Shown one piece after another: positions 1 through 5,505 of a DNA stretch of 5,865 nt. Position 1 is the first letter of the stretch, and each line of letters begins with the position of its first letter. This DNA is from Desulfobacterales bacterium (GTDB lineage: Bacteria > Desulfobacterota > DSM-4660 > Desulfatiglandales > B25-G16). A model generated the notes under the pieces. That model saw only the letters and a program-made list of their open reading frames with translations. It was not told the DNA's origin and ran no database searches. The stretch is taken from contig JABXJY010000174.1 in assembly GCA_013375385.1 (NCBI GenBank), positions 1 to 5,865 on the forward strand. The letters run 5' to 3'. The translations under genes were made by a program, and so were the position numbers.

Positions 1-338
1 CGATCCTCGGTAGTTTCCCCACATACAATACTTAATTCTGCTTCCAGCCTGGAGCGGATCTTTGGTCCGCCCTTGACATGGCAGGCAGTTCCAGCACAAA
101 CTTCAATCAAGTGTTTGCCTCGAGGCACGAGACTGAAAGAGTTATAGAACGTCGATACTTCATAAATCTTACTCAGCGGTATCTCCATCTCCTCACTGAG
201 GAGGCTCAGAGCATCCTTGGGCAAGAAGGCATACTCTCCTTGAACATCTTGAAGTATCGAAATTAATGCACTCTTCTCGCCATGATACCTCTTTACGATA
301 GTCTTTATCTCACCTTCCGAAATACTGACTTCATTCAT
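1..338 (-). CDS. NuoE-like thioredoxin-fold [2Fe-2S] subunit, 3' end beyond window
   Basis: This is the N-terminal 112 residues of a protein of the NuoE/HndA/HoxE family, the small [2Fe-2S] subunit that pairs with a NuoF-like flavoprotein in NADH-linked complexes, hydrogenases and formate dehydrogenases. The frame is open from the ATG at 338 to the left edge. What I see is a helical N-terminal part, a segment VSTFYNSFSL (residues 61-70) typical of the family, and then VCAGTACHVKG with Cys81 and Cys86 in the CX4C spacing of the first cluster-ligand pair. The second ligand pair would lie beyond the window. The start is supported by AGAGGTGG at 346-353, seven bases upstream. It lies 37 nt after porB on the same strand, so it is probably the last visible gene of the por operon. 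I infer that it passes electrons between ferredoxin or the oxidoreductase and NAD(P), most likely with a NuoF-like partner further left. The exact complex cannot be told from this fragment. Confidence 0.88.
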   Translation of the reverse strand, partial: MNEVSISEGEIKTIVKRYHGEKSALISILQDVQGEYAFLPKDALSLLSEEMEIPLSKIYEVSTFYNSFSLVPRGKHLIEVCAGTACHVKGGPKIRSRLEAELSIVCGETTED

Positions 339-375
339 TTTCGAACCACCTCTCTAATGTAAGCCTTCACTCTCG

Positions 376-1329
376 TTATAGATCCGACCAGGAAGGTAGA
401 CATTCAATCTTGCTCATTAATTTTTTATATTCCTGGTTTACCCTTTCCTGAAACAGCTCTATTTCCTCTGGATCAAGGTGACGGAATCGACCCTGAAGCT
501 TCAAATAATCTTCTACTGGCCTCAGCCTTTCCTGCCTAATAGTCATTCTATATTGCCCGTTGTCTACCTCATAGAGAGGAAATATACCGGTTTCTACCGC
601 TAGCCGCCCTGCCTTTATGGCGAGCTCTGGCAGCAATCGCCAGCCCGTGGGACATACCGATAGACAATGGATGTAGCTCGGTCCCTTTATCTTTCTCGCC
701 TTTTTGACCTTATTCATGAAATCGATGGGGTAACTGTGACATGCCGTGGCCACATAAGGCACATTGTGGGCCACCATGATTTCAGCGACATTTTTTTTCC
801 ATGCCTTCTTCCCAAAGCTAACCGACCCAACAGGGTCAGTAGACGTGGAGGCCCCAAAGGGTGTAGCGCCAGAACGTTGTATGCCGGTATTCATGTAGGC
901 CTCATTGTCGAAGCAGACATACAGCAGATCATGTCCCCTTTCCATGGCTCCCGAAAGTGCCTGAATACCAATGTCAACAGTACCTCCGTCTCCGCCAATA
1001 GAGACTGCTTTCACATCTCGATCCGGAATCCTTCCCTTACGTCGAAGGACCTTCAAGCCGGCCTCCACGCCCGATCCTACCGATGCGGAATTCGGAAAGG
1101 CAACGTGTAGCCAAGGCAGTTTCCACGCCGTTGTAGGGTAGAGGCTTGAAATAACCTCCATGCAACCTGTAGCATTAATAATCACAGTATCTTTACCAAG
1201 AGCCTTGCACATTAAGCGAATGGCCAGGGCCTCTCCGCATCCCTGGCAGGCACGGTGCCCAGCACTAAAGTACTCCTCTTTATCCGCCAATCTTGGGGCA
1301 TATAAATCAAAATTTTCTACAATACTCAT
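376..1329 (-). CDS. porB: 2-oxoacid:ferredoxin oxidoreductase, beta subunit (ThDP-binding, probably pyruvate type)
   Basis: This is the catalytic beta subunit of a cytoplasmic 2-oxoacid:ferredoxin oxidoreductase, which binds thiamine diphosphate and a proximal [4Fe-4S] cluster and converts a 2-oxoacid plus CoA to acyl-CoA and CO2, or the reverse. The 317 residues match the usual length of free-standing beta subunits. Visible motifs are CQGCG (Cys28, Cys31), NATGC (Cys56), the ThDP/Mg motif GGDGGTVDIG (112-121) continuing to FDNEAYMNTG (140-149), and SVCPTGW with Cys226. These give the four cluster cysteines expected of PorB. The CPTGW segment and the DNEAYMNTG form favour pyruvate over 2-oxoglutarate, but a branched-chain oxoacid enzyme cannot be excluded. 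Its ATG overlaps the porA stop in an ATGA, so the two are translationally coupled. A short AGAGG lies at 1333-1337 within the end of porA. Confidence 0.95.
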   Translation of the reverse strand: MSIVENFDLYAPRLADKEEYFSAGHRACQGCGEALAIRLMCKALGKDTVIINATGCMEVISSLYPTTAWKLPWLHVAFPNSASVGSGVEAGLKVLRRKGRIPDRDVKAVSIGGDGGTVDIGIQALSGAMERGHDLLYVCFDNEAYMNTGIQRSGATPFGASTSTDPVGSVSFGKKAWKKNVAEIMVAHNVPYVATACHSYPIDFMNKVKKARKIKGPSYIHCLSVCPTGWRLLPELAIKAGRLAVETGIFPLYEVDNGQYRMTIRQERLRPVEDYLKLQGRFRHLDPEEIELFQERVNQEYKKLMSKIECLPSWSDL

Positions 1330-2504
1330 GATCCTCTCACTCCATAAATTTCATAGGCTTCCTTGGGCTTTTCTTTGTCTGCCTTAGCCGCTTTTTCAAC
1401 TATCTGAATGAAATCCTCCGCAGTAACGTCACGCCCGCCGAGGCCGATTATGTAATTAACAATCACAGGACAGCCCGGCTCTCCATACAAAGCAGATTTG
1501 ACCTCTGCACACACAGGCCCCGCTGATCCTCCACAAGAAACTGCCCTGTCCATGACAGCCAGAACCTTGGCGCCTTTCACTGCCTTCCTCAGCTCTTCTA
1601 AGGGAAATGGTCTCCACAGCTTCAATTTTAATAATCCAGCGGGCATCTTCCTGTCACGCAACTCATCAATGGCTACCTCGGCCGTCTCACCCATTGAACC
1701 AACGGTGAGCAACAATACATTGGCTCCTTCGGTTCTATAGGCCTCTATGGGCTCATGCTTACGGCCGAACTGCTCTTCCCATTCCCTCCATACCTCCAAT
1801 ATAACCTTTTTTGAGTTTATGAGGCCCATGTCTTTGGCCTTCATAGCTTCATTAAATATCTCCGGCATGCCTAAGGTCCCCATGGAGACTACCCTGTCAG
1901 GATGAACGGTGGCATAGGGTTTGTATTCCGGGAGAAACCTCTCAACTTCCTCCTGATCTGGAAACAACATAGGCTCAACCACATGGGTGAGCTGAAAACC
2001 ATCTAAATTGATATTGAGAGGCAGCAGAACATCTCTGTGCTCTGCGATCTTGAAGCCCTGAATGACCATGTCCACCACTTCCTGGCCATTTGAAGCAAAT
2101 ACTGAAATCCAACCTGTGTCCCTCTGTGACATGATATCACTGTGATCGTTCCATATATTAATCGGAGCGGATAATGCCCGGTTGCCAATTGCCATTACTA
2201 CAGGCAGTCGCATGGCTGAAACAATCGGCATGACCTCAGCCATAAACAGCAGGCCCTGAGAACTGGTCGCCGTAAAGGTCCTCGCCCCTGCAGCCGAGGC
2301 ACCGCAACAGGCGCTCAGGGCAGAATGTTCGGACTCTACGCAAATAAAATCGGCATCAATTCTTCCATCTGCAACAATATCCGATAAGTGCTCTGGTATA
2401 TGCGTGTTAGGCGTAATGGGGTAGGCAGCCACTACATCAGGCTTACACAACGCAACTGCTTCCGCAGCAGCAAACGCTATTTCCATACCTGTTCTTCTCG
2501 TCAT
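1326..2504 (-). CDS. porA: 2-oxoacid:ferredoxin oxidoreductase, alpha subunit
   Basis: This is the alpha subunit, which carries the pyrimidine-binding half of the ThDP site and helps bind the 2-oxoacid. Its 392 residues are the normal length. Motifs in order are YPITP (28-32), the hallmark of the family; VESEHSA (56-62), which holds the conserved acidic residues next to the cofactor; TSSQGLLFM (80-88); and HSDIMSQRDTGW (121-132), typical of pyruvate-type alpha subunits. The C-terminal third is the usual transketolase C-terminal-like domain with VLLLTVGSMGE and AVMDRAVSCG. The start is 3 nt after the porD stop, and its Shine-Dalgarno AGGAGG (2513-2518) lies in the last codons of porD, so translation is probably coupled. 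It overlaps porB by 4 nt downstream. No truncation or missing key motif was seen. The substrate is inferred, not shown. Confidence 0.95.
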   Translation of the reverse strand: MTRRTGMEIAFAAAEAVALCKPDVVAAYPITPNTHIPEHLSDIVADGRIDADFICVESEHSALSACCGASAAGARTFTATSSQGLLFMAEVMPIVSAMRLPVVMAIGNRALSAPINIWNDHSDIMSQRDTGWISVFASNGQEVVDMVIQGFKIAEHRDVLLPLNINLDGFQLTHVVEPMLFPDQEEVERFLPEYKPYATVHPDRVVSMGTLGMPEIFNEAMKAKDMGLINSKKVILEVWREWEEQFGRKHEPIEAYRTEGANVLLLTVGSMGETAEVAIDELRDRKMPAGLLKLKLWRPFPLEELRKAVKGAKVLAVMDRAVSCGGSAGPVCAEVKSALYGEPGCPVIVNYIIGLGGRDVTAEDFIQIVEKAAKADKEKPKEAYEIYGVRGS

Positions 2505-2507
2505 GGC

Positions 2508-2798
2508 TTAGCCCTCCTGAAGCATTGTTATGGCACCTGGCCAGCATTCATGGGCGCAAATGCCGCAACCCTTGCAGTAATCCAGATCTGCCACAAAATA
2601 TCCATCCGCATCTTGTGAAATACACCCTTCGGGGCAGAATATATAACAGATACCACATTTAATACATTTGGAGTTATCATATACAGGCCTTCGATCCCTC
2701 CAGCTTCCGGTATGGTACTCACTTGCGTTTCCAGGGCTGAATACCATGCATCCCAGATTGACCTCCTGCCAGGTTTCTGGCCGTTTCTTATTTGTCAT
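2508..2798 (-). CDS. porD: 2-oxoacid:ferredoxin oxidoreductase, delta subunit (2x[4Fe-4S] ferredoxin)
   Basis: This is the small ferredoxin-like subunit that carries electrons from the catalytic core to external ferredoxin. It has 96 residues, the standard size for PorD. After a 40-residue N-terminal extension typical of delta subunits come two CX2CX2CX3C motifs: Cys45, 48, 51, 55 (followed by Pro) and Cys75, 78, 81, 85. In the second motif the residue after the last cysteine is Trp instead of the usual Pro (ECWPGAI), with the proline one position later. All eight ligands are present, so both clusters should form. The start at 2798 has GAGGT at 2805-2809 with a six-base spacer. It lies 27 nt downstream of porG and 3 nt upstream of porA, within the gamma-delta-alpha-beta order known from archaeal and Thermotoga-type four-subunit enzymes. 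Confidence 0.95.
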   Translation of the reverse strand: MTNKKRPETWQEVNLGCMVFSPGNASEYHTGSWRDRRPVYDNSKCIKCGICYIFCPEGCISQDADGYFVADLDYCKGCGICAHECWPGAITMLQEG

Positions 2799-2825
2799 CA
2801 GAATACCTCAAGCTTTATTTCCTTC

Positions 2826-3371
2826 CTAACTGATCTTGACTTCTTCATAGGCCCTCTTCAGGGCAGCCATGTTTTTCTGAGCGATCCTTCCGAATTTGTG
2901 CTCTAATGGGGCCTCTACTGAATCCAGTTTCACGACCTTGAGCACCTTAATCAAAGCACCTAACATCGTCGTATTCGTGATCGGAACGCCCAGCTCGTCC
3001 CGGGCGATTCTTGTTGCATCCACTGTGGCAACTGTGCCCTTGAAGTTCATCTCTTCCTTTAGCTGCTTTGCGGCTTTTGCTGTATTGACGATCAGGATGC
3101 CATCGTCTTTTAACCCCTCGGTAACATCGACCAGGCCTACAAGGCTCGAATCAAGGACAACAACCACATCTGGAGTGTAGATATGTGACCTGACCTTTAT
3201 CCGCTTGTCATCAATCCGATTAAATGCTGCCACTGGGGCACCCTTTCTCTCGGGACCAAAACTGGGAAAGCCCTGTGCATGTTTTCCTTCTCCAATGGCA
3301 GCCAGTGCAAGCATCTCTACTGAGGTAACCGCACCCTGACCACCTCTTCCATGCCACCTTATCTCCAGCAT
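2826..3371 (-). CDS. porG: 2-oxoacid:ferredoxin oxidoreductase, gamma subunit
   Basis: This is the gamma subunit, which in related enzymes helps bind CoA and holds the complex together. It has 181 residues, a normal length. Key motifs are the N-terminal HGRGGQGAVT (7-16) and GFPSFGPERKGAPV (34-47), both diagnostic of the family. The following segment with DVVVVLDSSL matches the Rossmann-like core. It is the first gene of the por operon. The ATG at 3371 is preceded by AAGGAG at 3377-3382 with a five-base spacer. Upstream lies a 228-nt gap to the methyltransferase gene on the same strand, so porG could either have its own promoter there or be read through from the methyltransferase gene. The gene is also called porC in some nomenclatures. 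Confidence 0.95.
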   Translation of the reverse strand: MLEIRWHGRGGQGAVTSVEMLALAAIGEGKHAQGFPSFGPERKGAPVAAFNRIDDKRIKVRSHIYTPDVVVVLDSSLVGLVDVTEGLKDDGILIVNTAKAAKQLKEEMNFKGTVATVDATRIARDELGVPITNTTMLGALIKVLKVVKLDSVEAPLEHKFGRIAQKNMAALKRAYEEVKIS

Positions 3372-3407
3372 AATAGCTCCTTACAAAAAAAGTATTCAGT
3401 GAACAAA

Positions 3408-3437
3408 TCGCTGCTTTCCCTTAACTCCGTCGCTGCT
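3408..3437. repeat. 8-bp direct repeat TCGCTGCT, 22 bp apart, upstream of porG
   Basis: TCGCTGCT occurs at 3408-3415 and again at 3430-3437, a centre-to-centre distance of 22 bp, close to two turns of the helix. Read towards porG the unit is AGCAGCGA. The pair sits just downstream of the TTGACA box at 3442-3447 and 37-66 bp before the porG start, where a regulator of the por operon could bind. This is inferred from position only, and chance cannot be excluded for an 8-mer. Confidence 0.35.
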
Positions 3438-3516
3438 ACATTGTCAAGTCTTTTATCTATGAAGATGTCTTTTCTCTTTCCATTCCTAATTGAAGTAACA
3501 TGATTCCTCGCATCTG

Positions 3517-3535
3517 CCTTGCCATATGGTCAAGG
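3517..3535. repeat. Inverted repeat CCTTG-N9-CAAGG with inner CCATATGG
   Basis: The arms CCTTG (3517-3521) and CAAGG (3531-3535) enclose CCATATGG (3522-3529), leaving one unpaired T at 3530. As RNA it forms a seven-base-pair stem with one bulge and an AUAU loop on either strand. It starts 64 nt past the methyltransferase stop codon. No T-run follows on the minus strand, so a simple intrinsic terminator is not supported. An operator or a processing or attenuating stem are alternatives. Confidence 0.4.
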
Positions 3536-3599
3536 ATTTACCCCCTGGTGTTGCCATGATACCAATATCGCCCGGACAGAGCGTCATGCTTCACCGATT

Positions 3600-4394
3600 T
3601 TATTCCAGACGCCCTTCCCTGAAGGGCCTGATATATTCCATGCAGAACTCATCTTTGCCCATAACCATGACTGCTGCCTTGAGAACTCCATAAAGTTCTT
3701 TGTCGGTGGGATCGAATATGGCAGAATCGAGCCCGCGGACTACTGCTGCGACAAGAAAGGTGCGATTGACAAGCCTTCTGTTGGGAAGTCCATATGAGAT
3801 ATTTGTCAGGCCGCAGGTGGTGTGAACACTAGGAAACTGTTTCATGATTTGCTCAATCGCATTGAGGGTCGCCAGGGCAGATTCGGTATTGGTTGCAAGG
3901 GGATATACGAGCGGATCTATGTAGAGATCATCAAGGGGCACACCAGAGGCAGTGACTTTTTCCACGAGCCTGCCCGCCATCTCTACCTTGTCTTCTGTGG
4001 TCTCGGCCATGGAATCCTCTGCCTGGCAGAGTGCTATGACCTTGGATCTATATTTGACCACCAGTGGAAGAATGCCTTCCAAACGACGGGGTTCCAGGGT
4101 AACGGAGTTGATCATGGGCGCAGTTTTTACCATGGGGAGCACGGATTTGATAACCTCCGGATCTGGACTATCAATACAGAGGGGATGGTCGGTCACCTCC
4201 TGAACTACCTCGATTAACCACTTGAGATGCTTTGCTTCCTCTCCGACAAAGCTCCCCGCATTGACGTCAAGGTAGCTGGCCTCAGCCTCAACTTGGGCTT
4301 TGGCCTCTTTCTGAATGAAGCCCGCGTTACGTGATGAAATAGCCTCGGCAATCGCCTTGCGAGATGAGTTTATTCTTTCGCCAATGATCAGCAT
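3600..4394 (-). CDS. acsE: Methyltetrahydrofolate:corrinoid methyltransferase, AcsE type (pterin-binding TIM barrel)
   Basis: This cytoplasmic enzyme moves the methyl group between methyl-tetrahydrofolate and a cobalt corrinoid protein, the folate branch step of the Wood-Ljungdahl pathway and of some O-demethylase systems. The product is 264 residues from the ATG at 4394, close to the 262 residues of the Moorella enzyme. Visible motifs are GERIN (5-9), LDVNAG (42-47), CIDS (73-76), INS (95-97), YIDPLVYP (158-165) and CGLTNISYGLPNR (194-206). Asp75, Asn96 and Asp160 fall at exactly the numbers of the pterin-binding residues in the Moorella protein, and Asn198 is one off from its Asn199. An upstream in-frame ATG at 4427 would add 11 residues, but the Shine-Dalgarno and this numbering argue for 4394. 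No CO dehydrogenase, corrinoid protein or folate genes are in view, so a role as a methyltransferase-2 in a demethylase system remains possible. It is divergent from the reactivation-like gene. Confidence 0.9.
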   Translation of the reverse strand: MLIIGERINSSRKAIAEAISSRNAGFIQKEAKAQVEAEASYLDVNAGSFVGEEAKHLKWLIEVVQEVTDHPLCIDSPDPEVIKSVLPMVKTAPMINSVTLEPRRLEGILPLVVKYRSKVIALCQAEDSMAETTEDKVEMAGRLVEKVTASGVPLDDLYIDPLVYPLATNTESALATLNAIEQIMKQFPSVHTTCGLTNISYGLPNRRLVNRTFLVAAVVRGLDSAIFDPTDKELYGVLKAAVMVMGKDEFCMEYIRPFREGRLE

Positions 4395-4400
4395 ATGTTT

Positions 4401-4406
4401 CACCTC
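4401..4406 (-). promoter_or_regulatory. Shine-Dalgarno that fixes the acsE-like start
   Basis: On the minus strand this reads GAGGTG, six bases before the ATG at 4394. The alternative in-frame ATG at 4427 lies upstream of this site, so the site points to 4394 as the start and to a 264-residue product. Confidence 0.8.
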
Positions 4407-4461
4407 AAAATAAGGTTTTGGAAACAATGAAAAAATAGTCCGGAAAGACCCTGAAAGGGTG

Positions 4462-4529
4462 ATGTTAGGTATATTTACAAGGTATGAGGAAGTGGGTCAA
4501 GGGGAAAAGCCTGCCTTATCATGTTAGGT
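4462..4529. repeat. 9-bp direct repeat ATGTTAGGT in the divergent promoter region
   Basis: ATGTTAGGT occurs at 4462-4470 and 4521-4529, 59 bp apart, in the same orientation. The left copy would overlap the start-site region of the candidate leftward promoter. The right copy lies ten bases upstream of the rightward -35 box. A shared regulator of both genes would bind in such places, but this is an inference from layout. The two copies do not extend beyond the 9 bases. Confidence 0.4.
4472..4500 (-). promoter_or_regulatory. Candidate leftward promoter for acsE-like gene
   Basis: On the minus strand TTGACC (4495-4500) is followed after 17 bases by TAAATA (4472-4477). The -35 matches five of six consensus positions and the -10 only three, so this would be a weak or activator-dependent promoter. 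It would start transcripts near 4465 and leave a leader of about 70 nt before the ATG at 4394. Confidence 0.3.
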
Positions 4530-4538
4530 CTTATCCAG

Positions 4539-4567
4539 TTGACACGGATGCGCCTTTATCCTATAAT
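4539..4567 (+). promoter_or_regulatory. Perfect consensus sigma-70 promoter for the reactivation-like gene
   Basis: TTGACA at 4539-4544 and TATAAT at 4562-4567 are separated by exactly 17 bases, a full 12 of 12 match to the housekeeping consensus. Transcription should begin near 4574, giving a leader of about 38 nt before the ATG at 4612. It points to strong, constitutive transcription unless a repressor blocks it. No extended -10 TGN was needed for the match. Confidence 0.8.
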
Positions 4568-4611
4568 TCCTCATCCAAAAGACAATTTTTTCACTCGTAT
4601 CGTATACCGCA

Positions 4612-5289
4612 ATGGAGAATCTGGAACATATACCCGTAAGCCTGGACCTTGGAGAAATCAAGCGAAGTCTCCACATGGAACGATCAGGGGATTGGAGTCA
4701 AGTTCAAACCCTTGTTGAGCTCGCCCAGCCCCTCATCAAAGCCAGGGCAGTCTATAGGGTTTGCTATATCGAGGAGAAGCTTGAAGATGCCATACGGATA
4801 GATGGAATTTGTTTGAAGAGCCGGGTCCTTCGGAAAAATCTGGAAGGTGTGGAGCGTGTTTTTCCTTATGTCGTCACCATCGGCGATAAACTGGAAACAA
4901 AGGCCAGATCATGCAAGGATCTGTTGAAACAGTACTATCTCGATACAATTGGAAATATAGCCCTGGTCACGGCTCGAAGATACTTAGAAGATCGATTCCG
5001 TTCCAGGTATGCCCTCGACGGAATGTCTTCCATGAGCCCAGGGTCCTTGAAGGATTGGCCTATCGAAGAGCAGAGGCCGTTGTTTTCAATCCTCGGAGAT
5101 GTGGAAGCCTCTATCGGGGTGAGGCTCAACCAAAGCCTTCTCATGATCCCGAGTAAGTCATTATCCGGTATCTACTTTCCTACGGAGATTGCATTCTATA
5201 GCTGTCAACTCTGCCCCCGAAAACGCTGCCCATCAAGAAAAGCCAGCTACGATGAAACGCTGGCCAGAGAATATGGAATCCTGGAATAG
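4612..5289 (+). CDS. Stand-alone cobalamin-dependent methionine synthase activation-domain-like protein
   Basis: The 225-residue product resembles the C-terminal AdoMet-binding activation domain of MetH, which reductively methylates inactive cob(II)alamin. Here it is a separate protein, as known for Thermotoga and many anaerobes. I recognise the N-terminal AQPLIKARAVYRV segment, the central VFPYVVTIGDKLE, the MSPGSLKDWPIEEQ loop (141-154), the core LFSILGDVEASIGVRL (157-172) and IPSKSLSGIYFPTE. In MetH the loop carries an RPAPGYPACP-like AdoMet motif; here the SPG is kept but the Arg and Tyr are not. The C-terminus bears Cys198, Cys201 and Cys206 (CX2CX4C, then PSR), which MetH lacks and which could bind metal or a cluster. 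The ATG at 4612 is the only in-frame ATG after a stop at 4564-4566, and no good Shine-Dalgarno precedes it. It is probably cytoplasmic and monocistronic, divergent from the acsE-like gene. The partner corrinoid enzyme is unknown. Confidence 0.85.
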   Translation: MENLEHIPVSLDLGEIKRSLHMERSGDWSQVQTLVELAQPLIKARAVYRVCYIEEKLEDAIRIDGICLKSRVLRKNLEGVERVFPYVVTIGDKLETKARSCKDLLKQYYLDTIGNIALVTARRYLEDRFRSRYALDGMSSMSPGSLKDWPIEEQRPLFSILGDVEASIGVRLNQSLLMIPSKSLSGIYFPTEIAFYSCQLCPRKRCPSRKASYDETLAREYGILE

Positions 5290-5317
5290 CACTACTCGCC
5301 ATATTCCCAACCCCCGC

Positions 5318-5365
5318 TTTGACCTCCTTACCCGGTGTTCCGCAAGGTCCGGGAGGTTTGACCTC
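5318..5365 (+). repeat. 9-bp direct repeat TTTGACCTC flanking a hairpin
   Basis: TTTGACCTC is found at 5318-5326 and 5357-5365, 39 bp apart, one copy on each side of the hairpin at 5326-5356. Each copy contains TTGACC, so both also look like -35 boxes. Their meaning is unknown. They could be operator half-sites, or the footprint of a small duplication. Confidence 0.35.
5326..5356 (+). terminator. Hairpin after the reactivation-like gene, possible terminator without T-run
   Basis: CCT-TA-CCCGG (5326-5335) pairs with CCGGG-AGG (5349-5356), giving eight pairs with a two-base bulge. Inside, CC-GCAA-GG (5340-5347) forms a GNRA-type capped tip. It lies 36 nt past the stop codon of the upstream gene. 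The bases after it (TTTGACCTCAG) have only three T, so it is a poor intrinsic terminator and may instead be an RNA-stabilising 3' end. Confidence 0.4.
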
Positions 5366-5494
5366 AGCCTCAAAACTCTGATACTGTTATGACTGTGGAA
5401 CTTCAATGAAATTGTGCGGATAGTGGGTTTCGATCATGGCAAAAAACAATGATACCCTCCTTTTCTTATTCCTGGGCAGGGTTGTGGTGCAGTT

Positions 5495-5500
5495 AGGAAG
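5495..5500 (+). promoter_or_regulatory. Shine-Dalgarno of the frame starting at 5506
   Basis: AGGAAG lies five bases before the ATG at 5506. It is the only well-placed ribosome site in this stretch and supports translation of the 5506 frame, not an independent start for the FabH-like part. Confidence 0.6.
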
Positions 5501-5505
5501 CAAGG

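Larger units (their letters stand above)
3372..3599. other. Non-coding gap between methyltransferase and por operon
   Basis: No convincing reading frame is found on either strand of these 228 bases. On the minus strand it holds the porG Shine-Dalgarno (3377-3382), a run of seven T just upstream of that, a perfect TTGACA box at 3442-3447, an 8-bp direct repeat and a 19-bp inverted repeat. A -10 box at good spacing from the TTGACA is poor (GTTAAG at 16 bp or TTAAGG at 17 bp), so a porG promoter is possible but not resolved. No stem followed by a T-run, which would mark an intrinsic terminator for the upstream gene, was found. Confidence 0.7.
4395..4611. other. Divergent intergenic region between acsE-like and reactivation-like genes
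   Basis: These 217 bases hold control elements only. They contain a perfect sigma-70 type promoter facing right, a weaker candidate facing left, a 9-bp direct repeat (ATGTTAGGT) near both, and a small perfect inverted repeat, ACCCT-GAA-AGGGT, at 4448-4460. The rightward leader is only about 38 nt, too short for a cobalamin riboswitch, and no conserved B12-box-like element was seen on either strand. Confidence 0.7.
5290..5505. other. Non-coding gap before the disrupted FabH region
   Basis: These 216 bases have no supported gene. They contain a hairpin flanked by a TTTGACCTC repeat, and a weak promoter-like pair TTGACC (5358-5363) and GATACT (5380-5385) with a 16-base spacer that could serve the gene at 5506. 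Transcription of the reactivation-like gene probably ends here. Confidence 0.6.

Noticed and set aside
78..266. 62-residue plus-strand open frame
   Set aside because: It is antisense to the NuoE-like fragment, which carries the CX4C motif and a ribosome site.
667..1110. 147-residue plus-strand open frame
   Set aside because: It lies wholly antisense to porB, whose motifs are unambiguous, and its translation shows no recognisable motif.
3822..4217. 131-residue plus-strand open frame
   Set aside because: It is antisense to the acsE-like gene and has no family motif.
4395..4427. Longer acsE-like start at the ATG at 4427
   Set aside because: The Shine-Dalgarno at 4401-4406 serves the ATG at 4394, and active-site numbering matches the Moorella enzyme only from 4394.
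4448..4460. ACCCT-GAA-AGGGT inverted repeat as a terminator
   Set aside because: The stem is only five pairs, no T-run follows on either strand, and it lies in the middle of a divergent promoter region.
4395..4611. Cobalamin riboswitch upstream of the corrinoid-related genes
   Set aside because: The predicted rightward leader is about 38 nt and the leftward one about 70 nt, both too short, and no B12-box-like sequence was seen.
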